From positions 1-34,753 of the forward strand of contig JAICVB010000003.1 in the NCBI GenBank assembly GCA_025935545.1: a stretch of DNA of 34,753 nt, read 5' to 3'. Below, piece by piece: positions 7,309 to 16,551 of this stretch. The notes under the pieces are model-generated. The model saw only the letters and a program-made list of their open reading frames with translations. It did no database searches and had not been told where the DNA came from. How positions within the stretch are numbered: position 1 is the first letter of the stretch; every line of letters starts with the position of its first letter. This DNA is from Gemmatimonadales bacterium (lineage in GTDB: Bacteria; Gemmatimonadota; Gemmatimonadetes; Gemmatimonadales; GWC2-71-9). Made by a program: the position numbers and the translations under genes.

Positions 7309-7949
7309 AACACGATCAGCGCGTTACCGACACCGACGACGCCCCCGCCGCGCCGCTCCACACCGCCGCGGGGATGGCGGAACCGGCATCGCAGGGCGGG
7401 CGGAGCGCCGACGGCGCCGATCTCGCGTCCACCGATATGTCGCAGCGTCCTTCGTCACGCGACGAAGCCACGCAGCCTGTCTTCGGCGAGGGGCGTGATC
7501 CGAGGGTCGAGCAGGACCTCGCGGAGCTGAAGGACCGCCATCTCCGGCTTGCCGCGGAATTCGATAACTACCGCAAGCGCGTGGCCCGGGAGCGGATCGA
7601 GCTGAGCGACCGCGCGCAGGCCACCTTCATTGCACGCCTCCTCGACGTGCTGGATGATCTCGACCGCCTGGTGGCGAGCGACCCGGGCACGGCGGCCGAT
7701 ACGCTGCGCGGCGGACTGTCGCTGGTTGACCGCAAGCTGCAGAAGGAGCTCGAGGCCGCCGGCGTCGAGCGCATCGATCCCGCGGGACAGCCGTTCGATC
7801 CCGCGGAGGCGGAAGCCGTGTCGATCGTGCCGCCGCCCGACCCGTCGAAGGACCACATCGTGGCGGCCACCTTCCAGGTGGGGTACCGGTTCAAGGGAAC
7901 GCTGGTGCGCCCCGCGCGGGTGCAGGTCTACTCGGAAGGCCAGGCGTAG
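7305..7949 (+). CDS. grpE: Nucleotide exchange factor GrpE
   Basis: Nucleotide exchange factor for DnaK. From the GTG overlapping the cinA stop the product is 214 aa. The first 65 residues are low-complexity and probably disordered. They are followed by the long coiled-coil dimerisation helix ([20 protein letters not shown]) and the C-terminal beta domain ([40 protein letters not shown]). A GGGGAG Shine-Dalgarno sits about 9-10 nt before the GTG, favouring it over internal ATGs at 7374 and 7437. dnaJ follows 1 nt after the stop. Neither hrcA nor dnaK is in the window, and I saw no CIRCE-like inverted repeat ahead of the gene. Confidence 0.95.
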   Translation: MKHDQRVTDTDDAPAAPLHTAAGMAEPASQGGRSADGADLASTDMSQRPSSRDEATQPVFGEGRDPRVEQDLAELKDRHLRLAAEFDNYRKRVARERIELSDRAQATFIARLLDVLDDLDRLVASDPGTAADTLRGGLSLVDRKLQKELEAAGVERIDPAGQPFDPAEAEAVSIVPPPDPSKDHIVAATFQVGYRFKGTLVRPARVQVYSEGQA

Positions 7950-7950
7950 C

Positions 7951-9048
7951 ATGGCGGCGAAGGACTTCTACCAGGTTCTCGGCGTCCCCGACTCCGCGAG
8001 CCAGGACGAGATCAAGAAGGCCTACCGCCGCCTCGCCAAGCAGTACCATCCCGACGCCAATCCCAACAACGCCGCGGCGGCGGAGCGCTTCAAGGAAATC
8101 TCCGAGGCGCACGCCACCCTCTCCGACGCGGACAAGCGGAAGCAGTACGACCAGATGCGGCGGCTGGGCGCCTTCGACGGGCTGGGGCGGCGGCCCGCCG
8201 GCGCGCCCGGCCGGGGCCCCATGGGCGGCGCGCCCGGCGCCGAGGAGATCGACCTCGGCGACCTGAGCGGGTTCGGGCTGGGCGACATCTTCTCGTCGAT
8301 CTTCGGCCGGGGCCGCCGCGAGGAACCCCGCGGCGAAAGCCTCGAAGCCGTGGTCGAGGTTCCCTTTCGCGTCGCGATGCTCGGCGGGAAGGTGCCCGTG
8401 ACCATGCCCGTGGTCGAGGCCTGCCCGACCTGCGCGGGGAGCGGCGCCGCACCGGGTGCGACGATCACGACCTGCCCGGAGTGCGACGGCCGGGGCACCA
8501 TCTCGTTCGGGCAGGGAAGCTTTGCCGTCAACCGCCCTTGTCCCCGCTGCCGGGGCCGCGGGAAGATACCGTCACAACCATGCCCCACCTGTCAGGGCGC
8601 GGGCGAGGTGCGGACCGAACGACGGGTGATGATCACCGTGCCGCCGGCGACGGAGTCCGGCAGCAAGGTGCGGCTCAAGGGGCAGGGCCAGCCGGGCCGC
8701 GCGGGCGCGCCGGCGGGCGATCTCGTGATCACCTTCCAGGTGCAGCCCGACCGGTTCTTCCACCGCGAGGGACTCGACATCGTGTGCGAGGTGCCGATCA
8801 ACCTGGCGCAGGCGGTGCTGGGGACGCGCCTCCGCGTGAAGACGCTGGACAACAAGAAGGTGGTGCTCCGGATCCCGCCCGGCACGCAGCCGGGGCGCAA
8901 GTTCCGCATCAAGGGGCAGGGGCTGGAGAAGAACGGACGGAAGGGGGACCAGCTCGTGGGCGTCCAGGTCACGCTCCCGGCCAAGCTGAGTCCGGAGCAG
9001 GAGGAGCTCATGAAGCAGTTTGCGAGCTCCGCCGGCATGGCCTACTGA
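7951..9048 (+). CDS. dnaJ: Molecular chaperone DnaJ (type I)
   Basis: Hsp40 co-chaperone that delivers substrates to DnaK and stimulates its ATPase. The 365-aa product is a complete type I DnaJ. It has a J domain at 1-70 with HPD at 33-35, a Gly-rich linker, and a zinc-binding domain with four CxxCxGxG-type repeats ([32 protein letters not shown]). The C-terminal substrate-binding domains include [20 protein letters not shown] and [17 protein letters not shown]. The start ATG is 1 nt after grpE. It is the last gene of the plus-strand run and converges on ppk1, with only 8 nt between the two stop codons. Confidence 0.97.
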   Translation: MAAKDFYQVLGVPDSASQDEIKKAYRRLAKQYHPDANPNNAAAAERFKEISEAHATLSDADKRKQYDQMRRLGAFDGLGRRPAGAPGRGPMGGAPGAEEIDLGDLSGFGLGDIFSSIFGRGRREEPRGESLEAVVEVPFRVAMLGGKVPVTMPVVEACPTCAGSGAAPGATITTCPECDGRGTISFGQGSFAVNRPCPRCRGRGKIPSQPCPTCQGAGEVRTERRVMITVPPATESGSKVRLKGQGQPGRAGAPAGDLVITFQVQPDRFFHREGLDIVCEVPINLAQAVLGTRLRVKTLDNKKVVLRIPPGTQPGRKFRIKGQGLEKNGRKGDQLVGVQVTLPAKLSPEQEELMKQFASSAGMAY

Positions 9049-9056
9049 GGCGCTGG

Positions 9057-11186
9057 CTACCCCGCGGCAGCCGGGCTCGCCGCGCGGGCCAGCTCCATCA
9101 GGATCTTCTGCGCCGACCGCTCGGGCTCGCCCGCCAGTGGCCGGCGCTGTTCGTAGGTGCCGTCGGGGCGGAGATCCCAGGCCTGGCGGTTGTCCTGCAG
9201 CATGAGCTCCAGGATCCCGATGATCGTCTGCCGGTGCGTCGGGTCCTCCACCGGAGCGGCCGCCTCGATGCGGCGATCGAAGTTGCGCGGCATCCAGTCG
9301 GCCGAGCCGATGAAGACCTCCGTCTCGCCGCCGTTGTGAAAGCAGAAGGCGCGCGAGTGCTCCAGGAAGCGGCCCACCACGCTCATCACCCGGATGCGCT
9401 CGCTCACCCCCGGCAGGCCGGGGCGGAGGCAGCAGATCCCGCGCACGATCAGGTCGATGGTGACGCCCGCCTGCGAGGCCTGGTAGAGCGCGACGATGAT
9501 CTCCGGGTCCACCAGCGCGTTCATCTTCGCGAGGATGCGCGCGGGCCGCCCGGCCTGCGCGTGCTCCATCTCGCGCCCGATGAGGGTGATGAATCGCTCG
9601 CGCATCCCCTTCGGCGCCACGACGAGCTTCCGGAATGCGGCCGGCGTGCCGAAGCCCGTGAGGACGTTGAAGAGGTCGGTGAGGTCGGAGGCGAGCTCGG
9701 GGTCCGCGGAGAAGATCCCGAAGTCGGTGTAGACCCGCGACGTCTTGAGGTTGTAGTTCCCCGTGCCCACGTGCACGTAGCGGCGCATCGCGTCCCCCTC
9801 GCGCCGGACCACCAGCATCACCTTGCTGTGGGTCTTGAGGCCCACCACGCCGTAGCTCACGTGCACGCCGACGTCCTCCAGGCGCTGGGCCCAGCGGATG
9901 TTGTTCTCCTCGTCGAAGCGGGCCTGCAGCTCGATCAGCACCGCGACCTGCTTGCCCCGCTCGGCCGCGTGCGCCAGCTGGCGGGCGATGCTGGAATCGC
10001 CCCCGGTGCGGTAGAGGGTGAGCTTGATCGCCACCACGTCGGGATCCGCCGCCGCGGCCTCGATGAAGCACTCGACGGTCTTCCCGAAGCTGTCGTACGG
10101 GTGGTGCACGAAGACGTCGCCTTCGCGGATGACCTCGAAGATGTTGCGCCCTCCGGCAAGCCGGGCCGGCGTGGCGGGATGGAAGGGCGGGTCCCGCAGC
10201 GCCGGGATCTCGAGCTGCGAGAGCGACATGAGGTCCGCCGTGTCGAGCGGGCCCAGTACCTCGTACACGTCGTCGTCCGTCAGTGCGAGCGCCGGCGACT
10301 CCTGCTCCTCGTTGAACTCGGCGAGGAGGAGCTGGCGGAGCGACACCGGCATCGACGTGTGCACCTCGAGCCGCACCACCTCACCGAAGCGCCGGTTCCG
10401 GACCTCCTCCTGGATGTGGCTCAGCAGGTCGTCGGCCTCGTCCTCGTCGAGCTCGAGCTCGGTGTTCCGGGTGATCCGGAAGGTGTACCACCCGAGGATC
10501 TCGACGCCGGGGAAGAGGAGGTCGAGATTGGCGCCGATGATGTACTCGAGGGGCACGTAGCGGTACGGCGTCGGCAGGGGAATCCAGCGGGGCAGGATCT
10601 TGGGGACCTTGACCCGCGCGAACCGTTCCTCGCCGTCTGCGTCGCGCAGCACCACCGCGAGCGAGAGGCTCAGGTTCGAGATGTAGGGGAAGGGATGGCC
10701 CGGATCGACCGCCAGGGGCGTGAGGACCGGGAAGACGTTGGCCCGGAAGTAGCGCTCCAGGTGCTCGCGATCCGCGCTGGGGAGCTCGTCGAATTCCGTG
10801 ATCAGCTGGACCCCGTGCGTGGCGAGGCCGGGCAGCACATCCTCCAGCAGGCACCGGCGGTGCCGGGCCGTCTGGTCCGCGACGGTGAGCCCGATGATCC
10901 GGAGCTGCTCCTCCGGGGTGAGCCCGTCCGCGGTGAGCTCGCTCACGCCGGCGGCCACCTGCCGCTTGAGTCCCGCCACGCGGATCTGGTAGAACTCGTC
11001 GAGGTTGTTGCTGAAGATCGCAAGGAACTTCACGCGCTCCAGGAGCGGAGTGCGCGGGTCGAGCGCCTCGTGCAGCACGCGGCCGTTGAACTCGAGCCAC
11101 GACAGCTCGCGGTTGAGGTAGAGCGACGGGTGGCGGAGGTCCACCTGGACCGGCGGAGTTTCGACATCGAGGTGCAGGTCGGTCAT
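9057..11186 (-). CDS. ppk1: Polyphosphate kinase 1
   Basis: Reversibly polymerises the gamma phosphate of ATP into inorganic polyphosphate. The 709-aa length is typical. All four domains are recognisable: N-terminal LYLNRELSWLEFNGRVLHEA, head domain LTPLAVDPGHPFPYISNLSL, and catalytic domains with KLTLYRTGGDSSIARQL and the autophosphorylated histidine in GLKTHSKV (H453). A second conserved histidine is in the CFHNGGETEVFIGSADWM segment. The ATG overlaps the stop of the upstream membrane-protein gene (ATGA), and a GGGAG motif lies about 12 nt upstream. It is the final gene of the long minus-strand block. No exopolyphosphatase or phosphate regulator is adjacent. Confidence 0.96.
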   Translation of the reverse strand: MTDLHLDVETPPVQVDLRHPSLYLNRELSWLEFNGRVLHEALDPRTPLLERVKFLAIFSNNLDEFYQIRVAGLKRQVAAGVSELTADGLTPEEQLRIIGLTVADQTARHRRCLLEDVLPGLATHGVQLITEFDELPSADREHLERYFRANVFPVLTPLAVDPGHPFPYISNLSLSLAVVLRDADGEERFARVKVPKILPRWIPLPTPYRYVPLEYIIGANLDLLFPGVEILGWYTFRITRNTELELDEDEADDLLSHIQEEVRNRRFGEVVRLEVHTSMPVSLRQLLLAEFNEEQESPALALTDDDVYEVLGPLDTADLMSLSQLEIPALRDPPFHPATPARLAGGRNIFEVIREGDVFVHHPYDSFGKTVECFIEAAAADPDVVAIKLTLYRTGGDSSIARQLAHAAERGKQVAVLIELQARFDEENNIRWAQRLEDVGVHVSYGVVGLKTHSKVMLVVRREGDAMRRYVHVGTGNYNLKTSRVYTDFGIFSADPELASDLTDLFNVLTGFGTPAAFRKLVVAPKGMRERFITLIGREMEHAQAGRPARILAKMNALVDPEIIVALYQASQAGVTIDLIVRGICCLRPGLPGVSERIRVMSVVGRFLEHSRAFCFHNGGETEVFIGSADWMPRNFDRRIEAAAPVEDPTHRQTIIGILELMLQDNRQAWDLRPDGTYEQRRPLAGEPERSAQKILMELARAASPAAAG

Positions 11187-11551
11187 CGGGCGGGCCGCTC
11201 CCTGATGGTGATCGCAAGCAGGGTGCTGGCGATGCTGACGATGATGCCGCCCAGCAGCGCCGACCCGAAGCCGCTCACCGAAAAGCCGAGCCCGAGGTGG
11301 CGGGAGAGCGCGCCGGTGGCGAGGAGCAGGACGGCATTGATGACGAGCACGAACAGCCCCAGGGTGAGGACCACCAGCGGACAGGTGAGGATCATGAGCA
11401 GCGGCCGGAGCACCATGTTGACGAGCCCGAAGACGACGGCCAGGAGCGCGAACCCCGCCGGCGTGCCGGTGTAGCTGAGGCCCGGCACCAGCCAGACGGC
11501 GATGCAGAGCGCCAGCGCATTGATGACGAATCGAAGCACGTGGCCGCGCAT
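11183..11551 (-). CDS. Four-helix membrane protein of the phage-holin-4 (DUF360-type) family
   Basis: A 122-aa very hydrophobic protein with four predicted helices: FVINALALCIAVWLVPGL, GFALLAVVFGLVNMVLRPLL, ILTCPLVVLTLGLFVLVINA and GSALLGGIIVSIASTLLAI. The NMVLRPLLMILTCPLVVLTL stretch is the hallmark of the chromosomal family misleadingly named phage holin family 4. These proteins are widespread outside phages and their function is not established. The gene lies 4 nt after the S9 peptidase and overlaps ppk1 by 4 nt. There are no phage genes nearby, so a lysis role is unlikely. Confidence 0.85.
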   Translation of the reverse strand: MRGHVLRFVINALALCIAVWLVPGLSYTGTPAGFALLAVVFGLVNMVLRPLLMILTCPLVVLTLGLFVLVINAVLLLATGALSRHLGLGFSVSGFGSALLGGIIVSIASTLLAITIRERPAR

Positions 11552-11555
11552 CCCG

Positions 11556-13586
11556 CTAGGCCCCCGGGCTCCGCAGGCCGTCGTCGATCCAGTCGAGCAC
11601 GGTGTCCCACCAGAGGCGGCGGTTTCGCGGCTTGGTCACGAAGTGATCCTCGTCGGGGAAGTAGAGCAGCTTGGCGGGCACGCCCCGCAGCTTCGCCGCG
11701 GTGAACGCCTGCAGCCCCTCCGACAGGTCGACCCGGTAGTCCAGTTGGCTGTGCACGACCAGGAGCGGCGTGGCCCACTGGCTCGTGAAGTTCGCGGGCG
11801 ACCACTTCTCCATGGTCGCGCGGGCGGCCGGCGAGGTCGCCGCGCCGCCGAACTCCCAGGCCGGAAACCACTGCTCGTCGGTGCTGCCGGCCATCGACAG
11901 CGGGTTGAAGATTCCGTCGTGCGCCACCAGCGTGCGGAAGCGGCTGGTGTGGCCCGCCATCCAGTAGATCATGTAGCCGCCGTAGGACGCCCCGGCCGCC
12001 GCCACGCGTTGCCGGTCGATGTAGGGCCGCGCGCTGAGGGCGTCCAGGCCCTTCATCAGGTCGTCGTACGGCAGTCCGCCCCAGTTGCGGGAAATGCTGG
12101 CCGTGAATCGCCGGCCGTAGCCGGTCGAGCCGTGGAAATTGACGCCGGCCACCACGTAGCCCCGCGCCGCGAACATCGCGAAGTTCCAGCGCGCGTGCCA
12201 CTCGTCGAGCCACGCCCCCTGCGGGCCGCCGTGGATGAGGTAGACCAGCGGATAGGTCCGGCGGCGGTCGAAGTTCGGGGGGCGCATCAGCCACCCGAAG
12301 ACAGAGTCCCCGCCCGCTCCGGCGAAGGCGAACGGCTCGAGCGGCGTCAGGGCGAGCTGCCCCGTCACGGCCGCGTTGAGCCGCGTGAGCGGCCGGAGCG
12401 CGCGTCCGGTGGCGTCCGATCGGTAGAGCTCCGCCGGCGAGGCGGCACTCTGGCGAATGAAGACCGCGAAATCGCCCCGCGGCGACACCTGCACCGACGT
12501 GTTGCTCCCGCCACTCACGACGCGTGTCACGCGCCCCGTCGGCACGGCCACCGCTTCAATCACCCGCTGCCCGCGTTCCTCCACCTCGGCCAGCAGGGAG
12601 CGGCTGTCGGGCGCCCAGACGAAGGCGAGCACGCTCGCGTCCCAGCCCGGGGCGAGCGCGGCCCGGCGGCCCGTGGCGCGCTCGTAGAGCATGAGCTGCT
12701 GGCGATCCGACTCGAAGCCGGGGGTCTCGGCGGCCAGGTACGCGATGAAGCGGCTGTCGGGCGAGTAGGCCGGGCTGTGGTCGTTCGCCCGGCTGGTGGT
12801 GATGGGCTGGCGGCCGGAGCCGTCCGGCGCCATCACGAAGATGTCGTTGTTGGTCGAGGTCGCGACGTCCGTGTCGGGATTGTAGGTGACCGCCACCTCG
12901 GTGCCGACCGCGGAGAGCGCAAGGTCGCGGCCACCCAGCGCCAGGGTGGGGACGTCGCGGTCGATCGGCGTGAGGTCCGTCGCGCGGGAATCGGCCAGGG
13001 TCAGGCGGAAGAGGTGCTGGCGGCGGCCGGCCCGCCACTCGTCCCAGTGGCGGTAGAACAGCGAGGTCGTGATCCGCGCATTGGTGGCGAAGTCGCCGTT
13101 CCGGCGGTCCACCTCCTGCGTGGCCGGCCACTTTACGTCCGCCGTCAGGTAGAGCGACTTGCCGTCGGGCGCCCAGGCGAAGTCGTTCACCCCGCCTGAG
13201 AGCGCCGTGAGCCGCGCCGGCTCGCCGCCGGCCGCCGGCACCTGCCATACCTGCGACCCGCCCTCGCGCGTGGAGATGAATCCGAGGGACTTGCCGTCGG
13301 GCGCCCACCGCGGCGTGCGGTCGCTTCCGCTCGGGCCGGCGGTCAGGGGACGGGCATCCCCGCCCCCCGCCGGCACGATCCAGATGCGGGAGGCGTTCAC
13401 GTTGTCGTCGAGCGACGGCGTGGAGACGCTGAAGGCGACCAGCGCCCCGTCGGGCGAGATGGCCGGCTCCGACGGCGTGCGGACCGCAATGAAATCGTCG
13501 AAGGTGAGCGCGTGGCGCTGCTGGGCCGTGGCGGGGGCCGCGAGCGCCGCCGCGGCCAGGACGAGCGTGGCCGCGCGTCTACGCAA
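11556..13586 (-). CDS. Exported S9 family (prolyl oligopeptidase-like) serine peptidase
   Basis: A 676-aa peptidase with a signal peptide ([20 protein letters not shown]). Residues about 25-400 contain TolB/WD40-like beta-propeller repeats, with repeated WAPDGKS and SPD motifs. Residues about 420-676 are the alpha/beta-hydrolase domain with GGPQGAW, nucleophile S534 in GASYGGYM, D616 in HSQLDYRV and H648 in DEDHF, so the catalytic triad is complete. It probably cleaves peptides in the periplasm or outside the cell (dipeptidyl-peptidase or acylaminoacyl-peptidase type); the exact specificity cannot be read. The TTG start overlaps the mnmA stop by 8 nt, so translation is probably coupled. A 20-base segment is repeated exactly at 13156-13175 and 13288-13307, encoding two copies of the propeller motif. 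Confidence 0.92.
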   Translation of the reverse strand: MRRRAATLVLAAAALAAPATAQQRHALTFDDFIAVRTPSEPAISPDGALVAFSVSTPSLDDNVNASRIWIVPAGGGDARPLTAGPSGSDRTPRWAPDGKSLGFISTREGGSQVWQVPAAGGEPARLTALSGGVNDFAWAPDGKSLYLTADVKWPATQEVDRRNGDFATNARITTSLFYRHWDEWRAGRRQHLFRLTLADSRATDLTPIDRDVPTLALGGRDLALSAVGTEVAVTYNPDTDVATSTNNDIFVMAPDGSGRQPITTSRANDHSPAYSPDSRFIAYLAAETPGFESDRQQLMLYERATGRRAALAPGWDASVLAFVWAPDSRSLLAEVEERGQRVIEAVAVPTGRVTRVVSGGSNTSVQVSPRGDFAVFIRQSAASPAELYRSDATGRALRPLTRLNAAVTGQLALTPLEPFAFAGAGGDSVFGWLMRPPNFDRRRTYPLVYLIHGGPQGAWLDEWHARWNFAMFAARGYVVAGVNFHGSTGYGRRFTASISRNWGGLPYDDLMKGLDALSARPYIDRQRVAAAGASYGGYMIYWMAGHTSRFRTLVAHDGIFNPLSMAGSTDEQWFPAWEFGGAATSPAARATMEKWSPANFTSQWATPLLVVHSQLDYRVDLSEGLQAFTAAKLRGVPAKLLYFPDEDHFVTKPRNRRLWWDTVLDWIDDGLRSPGA

Positions 13587-14637
13587 TCACGCCCCCGCCC
13601 AGGACCTGCTGGTCCGCCGCGTACACCACGCCGGACTGGCCCGGCGCGATGGCGCGGACCGGGACGCCGAGGGCAAGGTCGAGCGCGTCATCCGAGCGGC
13701 CCAGCACGGTCGCGGGGACCGCGCGCGCACGGTAGCGGAGCTGGACCAGGCAGGTGTCACCCGGCCCGAGCGGCGAAGCCAGCCAGTTGACCTCCTCGAG
13801 CCGCACGCGGTGGCCCGCGAGGTCGGCCTCCGACCCGATGACCACCTCGCGAGTGTCCGGGCGGATGGCCACCACGTAGCGCGCGCTCCCGGCGCCCCCG
13901 GGAAGGCCGCGCCGCTGGCCGATCGTATAGCGCGCGTACCCGCGGTGCTCCCCGATGCGCTCCCCGCCCACCGTCACGAGCGGCCCAGGCTGGAGCGCCG
14001 GCGCGCCCGCCGGCAGGTTCCGCTCGAGGACGCCGACGTAGTCGTCGTCCGGCACGAAGCAGATCTCGACCGACTCCGGCTTCTCCGCGGTGGTGAGCCC
14101 GAGCCGGCGGGCCACGGCGCGCGTCTCCTCCTTGGTCATCTCGCCGACCGGCGTGAGCATCCGGGCCACCACGGCACGGTCCACCCCCCACAGGAAGTAG
14201 CTCTGGTCCTTTGCCGGATCGGCGCCGCGGTAGAGGCGGCCATCACGCGCCCGCGCGTAGTGACCCGTCGCGATGGCATCGCAGCCCAGCGCGTCGGCGT
14301 GGGCCAGGAGGTCGCGGAACTTGGTGAAGGAGTTGCAGCGCACGCAGGGAATCGGGGTCCGTCCCCGGCTGTATTCGGAGACGAAGTTCTCGATGACGTG
14401 GAGGGCGAAGCGGTCCTCGAGGTTGAGGACGTAGTGCGGGATGCCGATCGCCGCCGCGACGTCGCGGGCGTCATTGATCGAGTCGAGCGAGCAGCAGGGC
14501 CGGTCGGGGACGTCGTCGCCGTAGCAGAAGAGCTTCATCGTGGCGCCGACCACCTCGTGGCCCTCTTCGACCAGCCGCGCCGCCGCCACCGAGCTGTCGA
14601 CGCCGCCGGACATGGCGACGAGCACCCTCCTACGCAC
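13579..14637 (-). CDS. mnmA: tRNA-specific 2-thiouridylase MnmA
   Basis: Adenylates and thiolates U34 of the Lys, Glu and Gln tRNAs. The 352-aa protein starts from a GTG giving [16 protein letters not shown], with the PP-loop SGGVDSS at 10-16. The catalytic cysteines are C101 ([10 protein letters not shown]) and C193 ([12 protein letters not shown]). Further signatures are [17 protein letters not shown] and YTIGQRRGL. An additional CC pair (C48/C49) and the CxxC at 98-101 are visible. The GTG was chosen because the first beta strand ([10 protein letters not shown]) must be included; longer in-frame extensions overlap the upstream gene and look non-coding. The start overlaps the iscS stop by 8 nt. 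The adjacent cysteine desulfurase is the likely sulfur donor, directly or by relay. Confidence 0.95.
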   Translation of the reverse strand: MRRRVLVAMSGGVDSSVAAARLVEEGHEVVGATMKLFCYGDDVPDRPCCSLDSINDARDVAAAIGIPHYVLNLEDRFALHVIENFVSEYSRGRTPIPCVRCNSFTKFRDLLAHADALGCDAIATGHYARARDGRLYRGADPAKDQSYFLWGVDRAVVARMLTPVGEMTKEETRAVARRLGLTTAEKPESVEICFVPDDDYVGVLERNLPAGAPALQPGPLVTVGGERIGEHRGYARYTIGQRRGLPGGAGSARYVVAIRPDTREVVIGSEADLAGHRVRLEEVNWLASPLGPGDTCLVQLRYRARAVPATVLGRSDDALDLALGVPVRAIAPGQSGVVYAADQQVLGGGVIA

Positions 14638-15805
14638 GCCCGAGCACTCCCGCGAGCTTCCGCACCTTGGCCACGACGCCCGGGAAGACCTCGGCCGCAC
14701 GGTCGATGTCGGCGGGAGTCGTCTCGTGGCCCAGGCTGAAGCGGATCGCGCCGAGGGCGAGCTCGCGCGGCACGCCCATCGCCGTGAGCACGTGCGATGG
14801 CTCCATCGCCCCGGTGGAGCAGGCGGAGCCGCCCGACACGGCGACGCCCGCGAGGTCGAAGTGCATGAGCAGCGCCTCGCTGTCGGTGCCCGCCACCGCC
14901 ACGCTCAGGATGTGCGGCGCGCGCTCGGCGCCCTTCGCATTCACGTGCACGTCCGCCGCGAGGGCGACGAGCCGCGCCTCGAGGTCGTCGCGCAGCGCGC
15001 GGAGCCGCGCCGCTTCGGCGGCCTGCTCCGCCGCCGCGAGCCGCGCCGCCGCGCCGAGGGCCACGGCACCCGCCACGTTCTCGGTGCCGGGGCGGATCCC
15101 GAACTGCTGGCCACCGCCGTGGATGATCGCCTCGACCGCCTTCCGGTCGCGCACGATGAGCGCGCCGATGCCCTTGGGCGCGCCGATCTTGTGGCCGGAG
15201 ATGGTGAGCAGCGTGCAGGGGAGGCCGTCCAGCGACACCGGCACCTTGCCGAACGCCTGCACCGCGTCGCTGTGGAAGAGGACGCCGGCCGCCGCGCAGC
15301 GGCCCGCGATCTCCGCCACGGGCTGCACTACCCCGACCTCGTTGTTCACCCACATGGTGGATACGACGGCGGGCCGCTCCGCCAGGGCGGCGTCGAGGGC
15401 GTCCAGCTCGATCACCCCGTCCCCGTCCACCGGCAGGATGACCTCGCGGCCGCCGAGGTGGCAGACGGCGTGGGCGGCCGCGAGGATCGCCTTGTGCTCG
15501 ATGGCGGAGACCACGGCGCACATCGGAGCGCCGCGGTCGCGGGCGGCGAGCGCCGCCCCCACGATCCCCAGGTTGTCCGCCTCGGTGCCGCCCGACGTGA
15601 AGATCACCTGGCTCGGCTCGGCGCCCACCGCCTGGGCCACCTCCCGCCGGGCCTGCTCGAGACCGGCGCGCGCGGCCCGGCCGAACCGGTGGCCGCTCGA
15701 GGGATTGCCGAAGGCCGCGTCGGTGAGGTACGGCAGCATCGCCTCGAGCACCTCCGGGCGGACCGGAGTCGTGGCCGAGTGGTCGAGGTACACTGGCGAG
15801 GGCAT
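14630..15805 (-). CDS. iscS: Cysteine desulfurase (IscS/NifS type)
   Basis: PLP enzyme that removes sulfur from cysteine and holds it as a persulfide for Fe-S cluster assembly and tRNA thiolation. The 391-aa protein shows [14 protein letters not shown] at the N-terminus, SGGTEADN at 71-78, the PLP-site [10 protein letters not shown], the Schiff-base lysine K206 in [17 protein letters not shown], and the active-site loop cysteine C329 in [16 protein letters not shown] chose the ATG at 15805 because it begins the family's conserved N-terminal strand. It overlaps mnmA by 8 nt, so these two genes likely form a thiouridine-synthesis unit. No iscU, iscA or iscR is nearby, which argues for a tRNA-thiolation role here. 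The symbol is by family; it could also be called nifS. Confidence 0.93.
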   Translation of the reverse strand: MPSPVYLDHSATTPVRPEVLEAMLPYLTDAAFGNPSSGHRFGRAARAGLEQARREVAQAVGAEPSQVIFTSGGTEADNLGIVGAALAARDRGAPMCAVVSAIEHKAILAAAHAVCHLGGREVILPVDGDGVIELDALDAALAERPAVVSTMWVNNEVGVVQPVAEIAGRCAAAGVLFHSDAVQAFGKVPVSLDGLPCTLLTISGHKIGAPKGIGALIVRDRKAVEAIIHGGGQQFGIRPGTENVAGAVALGAAARLAAAEQAAEAARLRALRDDLEARLVALAADVHVNAKGAERAPHILSVAVAGTDSEALLMHFDLAGVAVSGGSACSTGAMEPSHVLTAMGVPRELALGAIRFSLGHETTPADIDRAAEVFPGVVAKVRKLAGVLGRA

Positions 15806-15825
15806 GGCGCTAAAGATAACGCCGG

Positions 15826-16542
15826 CTACATCGATTGCACGCCCAGCGCCACCACGTCGTCCACCGCCATGGTCTCGTGCGTGAAGAAGGGCTCCCCGTA
15901 GCGGGTCCTGATCAGGGAGCCGTAGTGGGCGCTCTGGATCTCGACCAGGGAGTACAGGTCCTGCCCCGTGGGAAAGATCTCTCCCGCGTTCTGCGCGCCA
16001 TCGAACTGGCTCGCGTAGCAGCGGATGGCCTGCATCTTCCGCTCGAACTGGGCACTCACGTCCACCACGAACGTCGGCTTGACCGGGTCTTCCCGGTAGG
16101 CGAGCGCGTAGAGGATCTTGCGCGGCCGCCACGGCTCGCCCGGCGCATCGTATCGCCGGAGGCCGGCCAGGAAGCAGGCGTCGCGCCCCAGCTCCGAGGC
16201 AAGCCGGTGGTCGGGGTGGCGGCCGATGGGGAAGGGGAGGATGACGACCTGCGGCTGGAAGTGGCGGATCTCGCCCGCCACGATGCGGCGCGCCTCGTCG
16301 GTGTTGTGGATGTGGGCGTCGGGCAGCCCGGCGTTGCGGCGTTCGGTCACGCCCAGGATCGCCGCCGCGCGGGCGGCCTCCTCGCCCCGGAGCGCCGCGC
16401 TGCCCCGGGTGCCGCTCTCGCCCGCCGTCAGATCCAGGATGCCGGTCCGGTGGCCGGCGTCCGCGGCCCGGAGGAGGGTGCCGGCACAGGTCAGCTCGAC
16501 GTCGTCCCGATGCGCGGCGATGGCAAGCAGGTCAACGGCCAC
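15826..16542 (-). CDS. bshB1: PIG-L family deacetylase, probable bacillithiol synthesis enzyme BshB1
   Basis: A 238-aa zinc-dependent LmbE/PIG-L deacetylase. BshB1 removes the acetyl group from GlcNAc-malate in bacillithiol synthesis. The pattern LAIAAHRDDVELTCAGTL, GILDLTAGESGTRG, NAGLPDAHI and FPIGRHPDHRLAS matches BshB1 rather than other PIG-L enzymes. Expected metal and catalytic residues are present (H11, D13, D14, H112). The first motif reads AHRDD instead of the textbook AHPDD. bshA and bshC are not in the window, so pathway membership rests on sequence alone. The gene is 20 nt upstream of iscS and 9 nt after the ABC permease gene. Confidence 0.88.
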   Translation of the reverse strand: MAVDLLAIAAHRDDVELTCAGTLLRAADAGHRTGILDLTAGESGTRGSAALRGEEAARAAAILGVTERRNAGLPDAHIHNTDEARRIVAGEIRHFQPQVVILPFPIGRHPDHRLASELGRDACFLAGLRRYDAPGEPWRPRKILYALAYREDPVKPTFVVDVSAQFERKMQAIRCYASQFDGAQNAGEIFPTGQDLYSLVEIQSAHYGSLIRTRYGEPFFTHETMAVDDVVALGVQSM

Positions 16543-16551
16543 GAGGTCCCC

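Noticed and set aside
7200-7320. CIRCE or other heat-shock operator before grpE
   Set aside because: The sequence before grpE is cinA coding sequence and contains no TTAGCACTC-type inverted repeat.
8481-11474. A plus-strand open frame of nearly 1000 codons across dnaJ and ppk1
   Set aside because: It lies out of frame with dnaJ and antisense to ppk1, both of which have full family motifs. The translated composition is typical of a GC-driven shadow frame.
11183-11551. Possible prophage remnant because of the phage-holin family name
   Set aside because: The family is chromosomal and widespread, and no phage structural, lysis or integrase genes are nearby.
13156-13307. Exact 20-base direct repeat (13156-13175 and 13288-13307)
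   Set aside because: Both copies lie in frame in the S9 peptidase gene and encode the repeated beta-propeller motif WAPDGKS, so it is explained by protein repeats.
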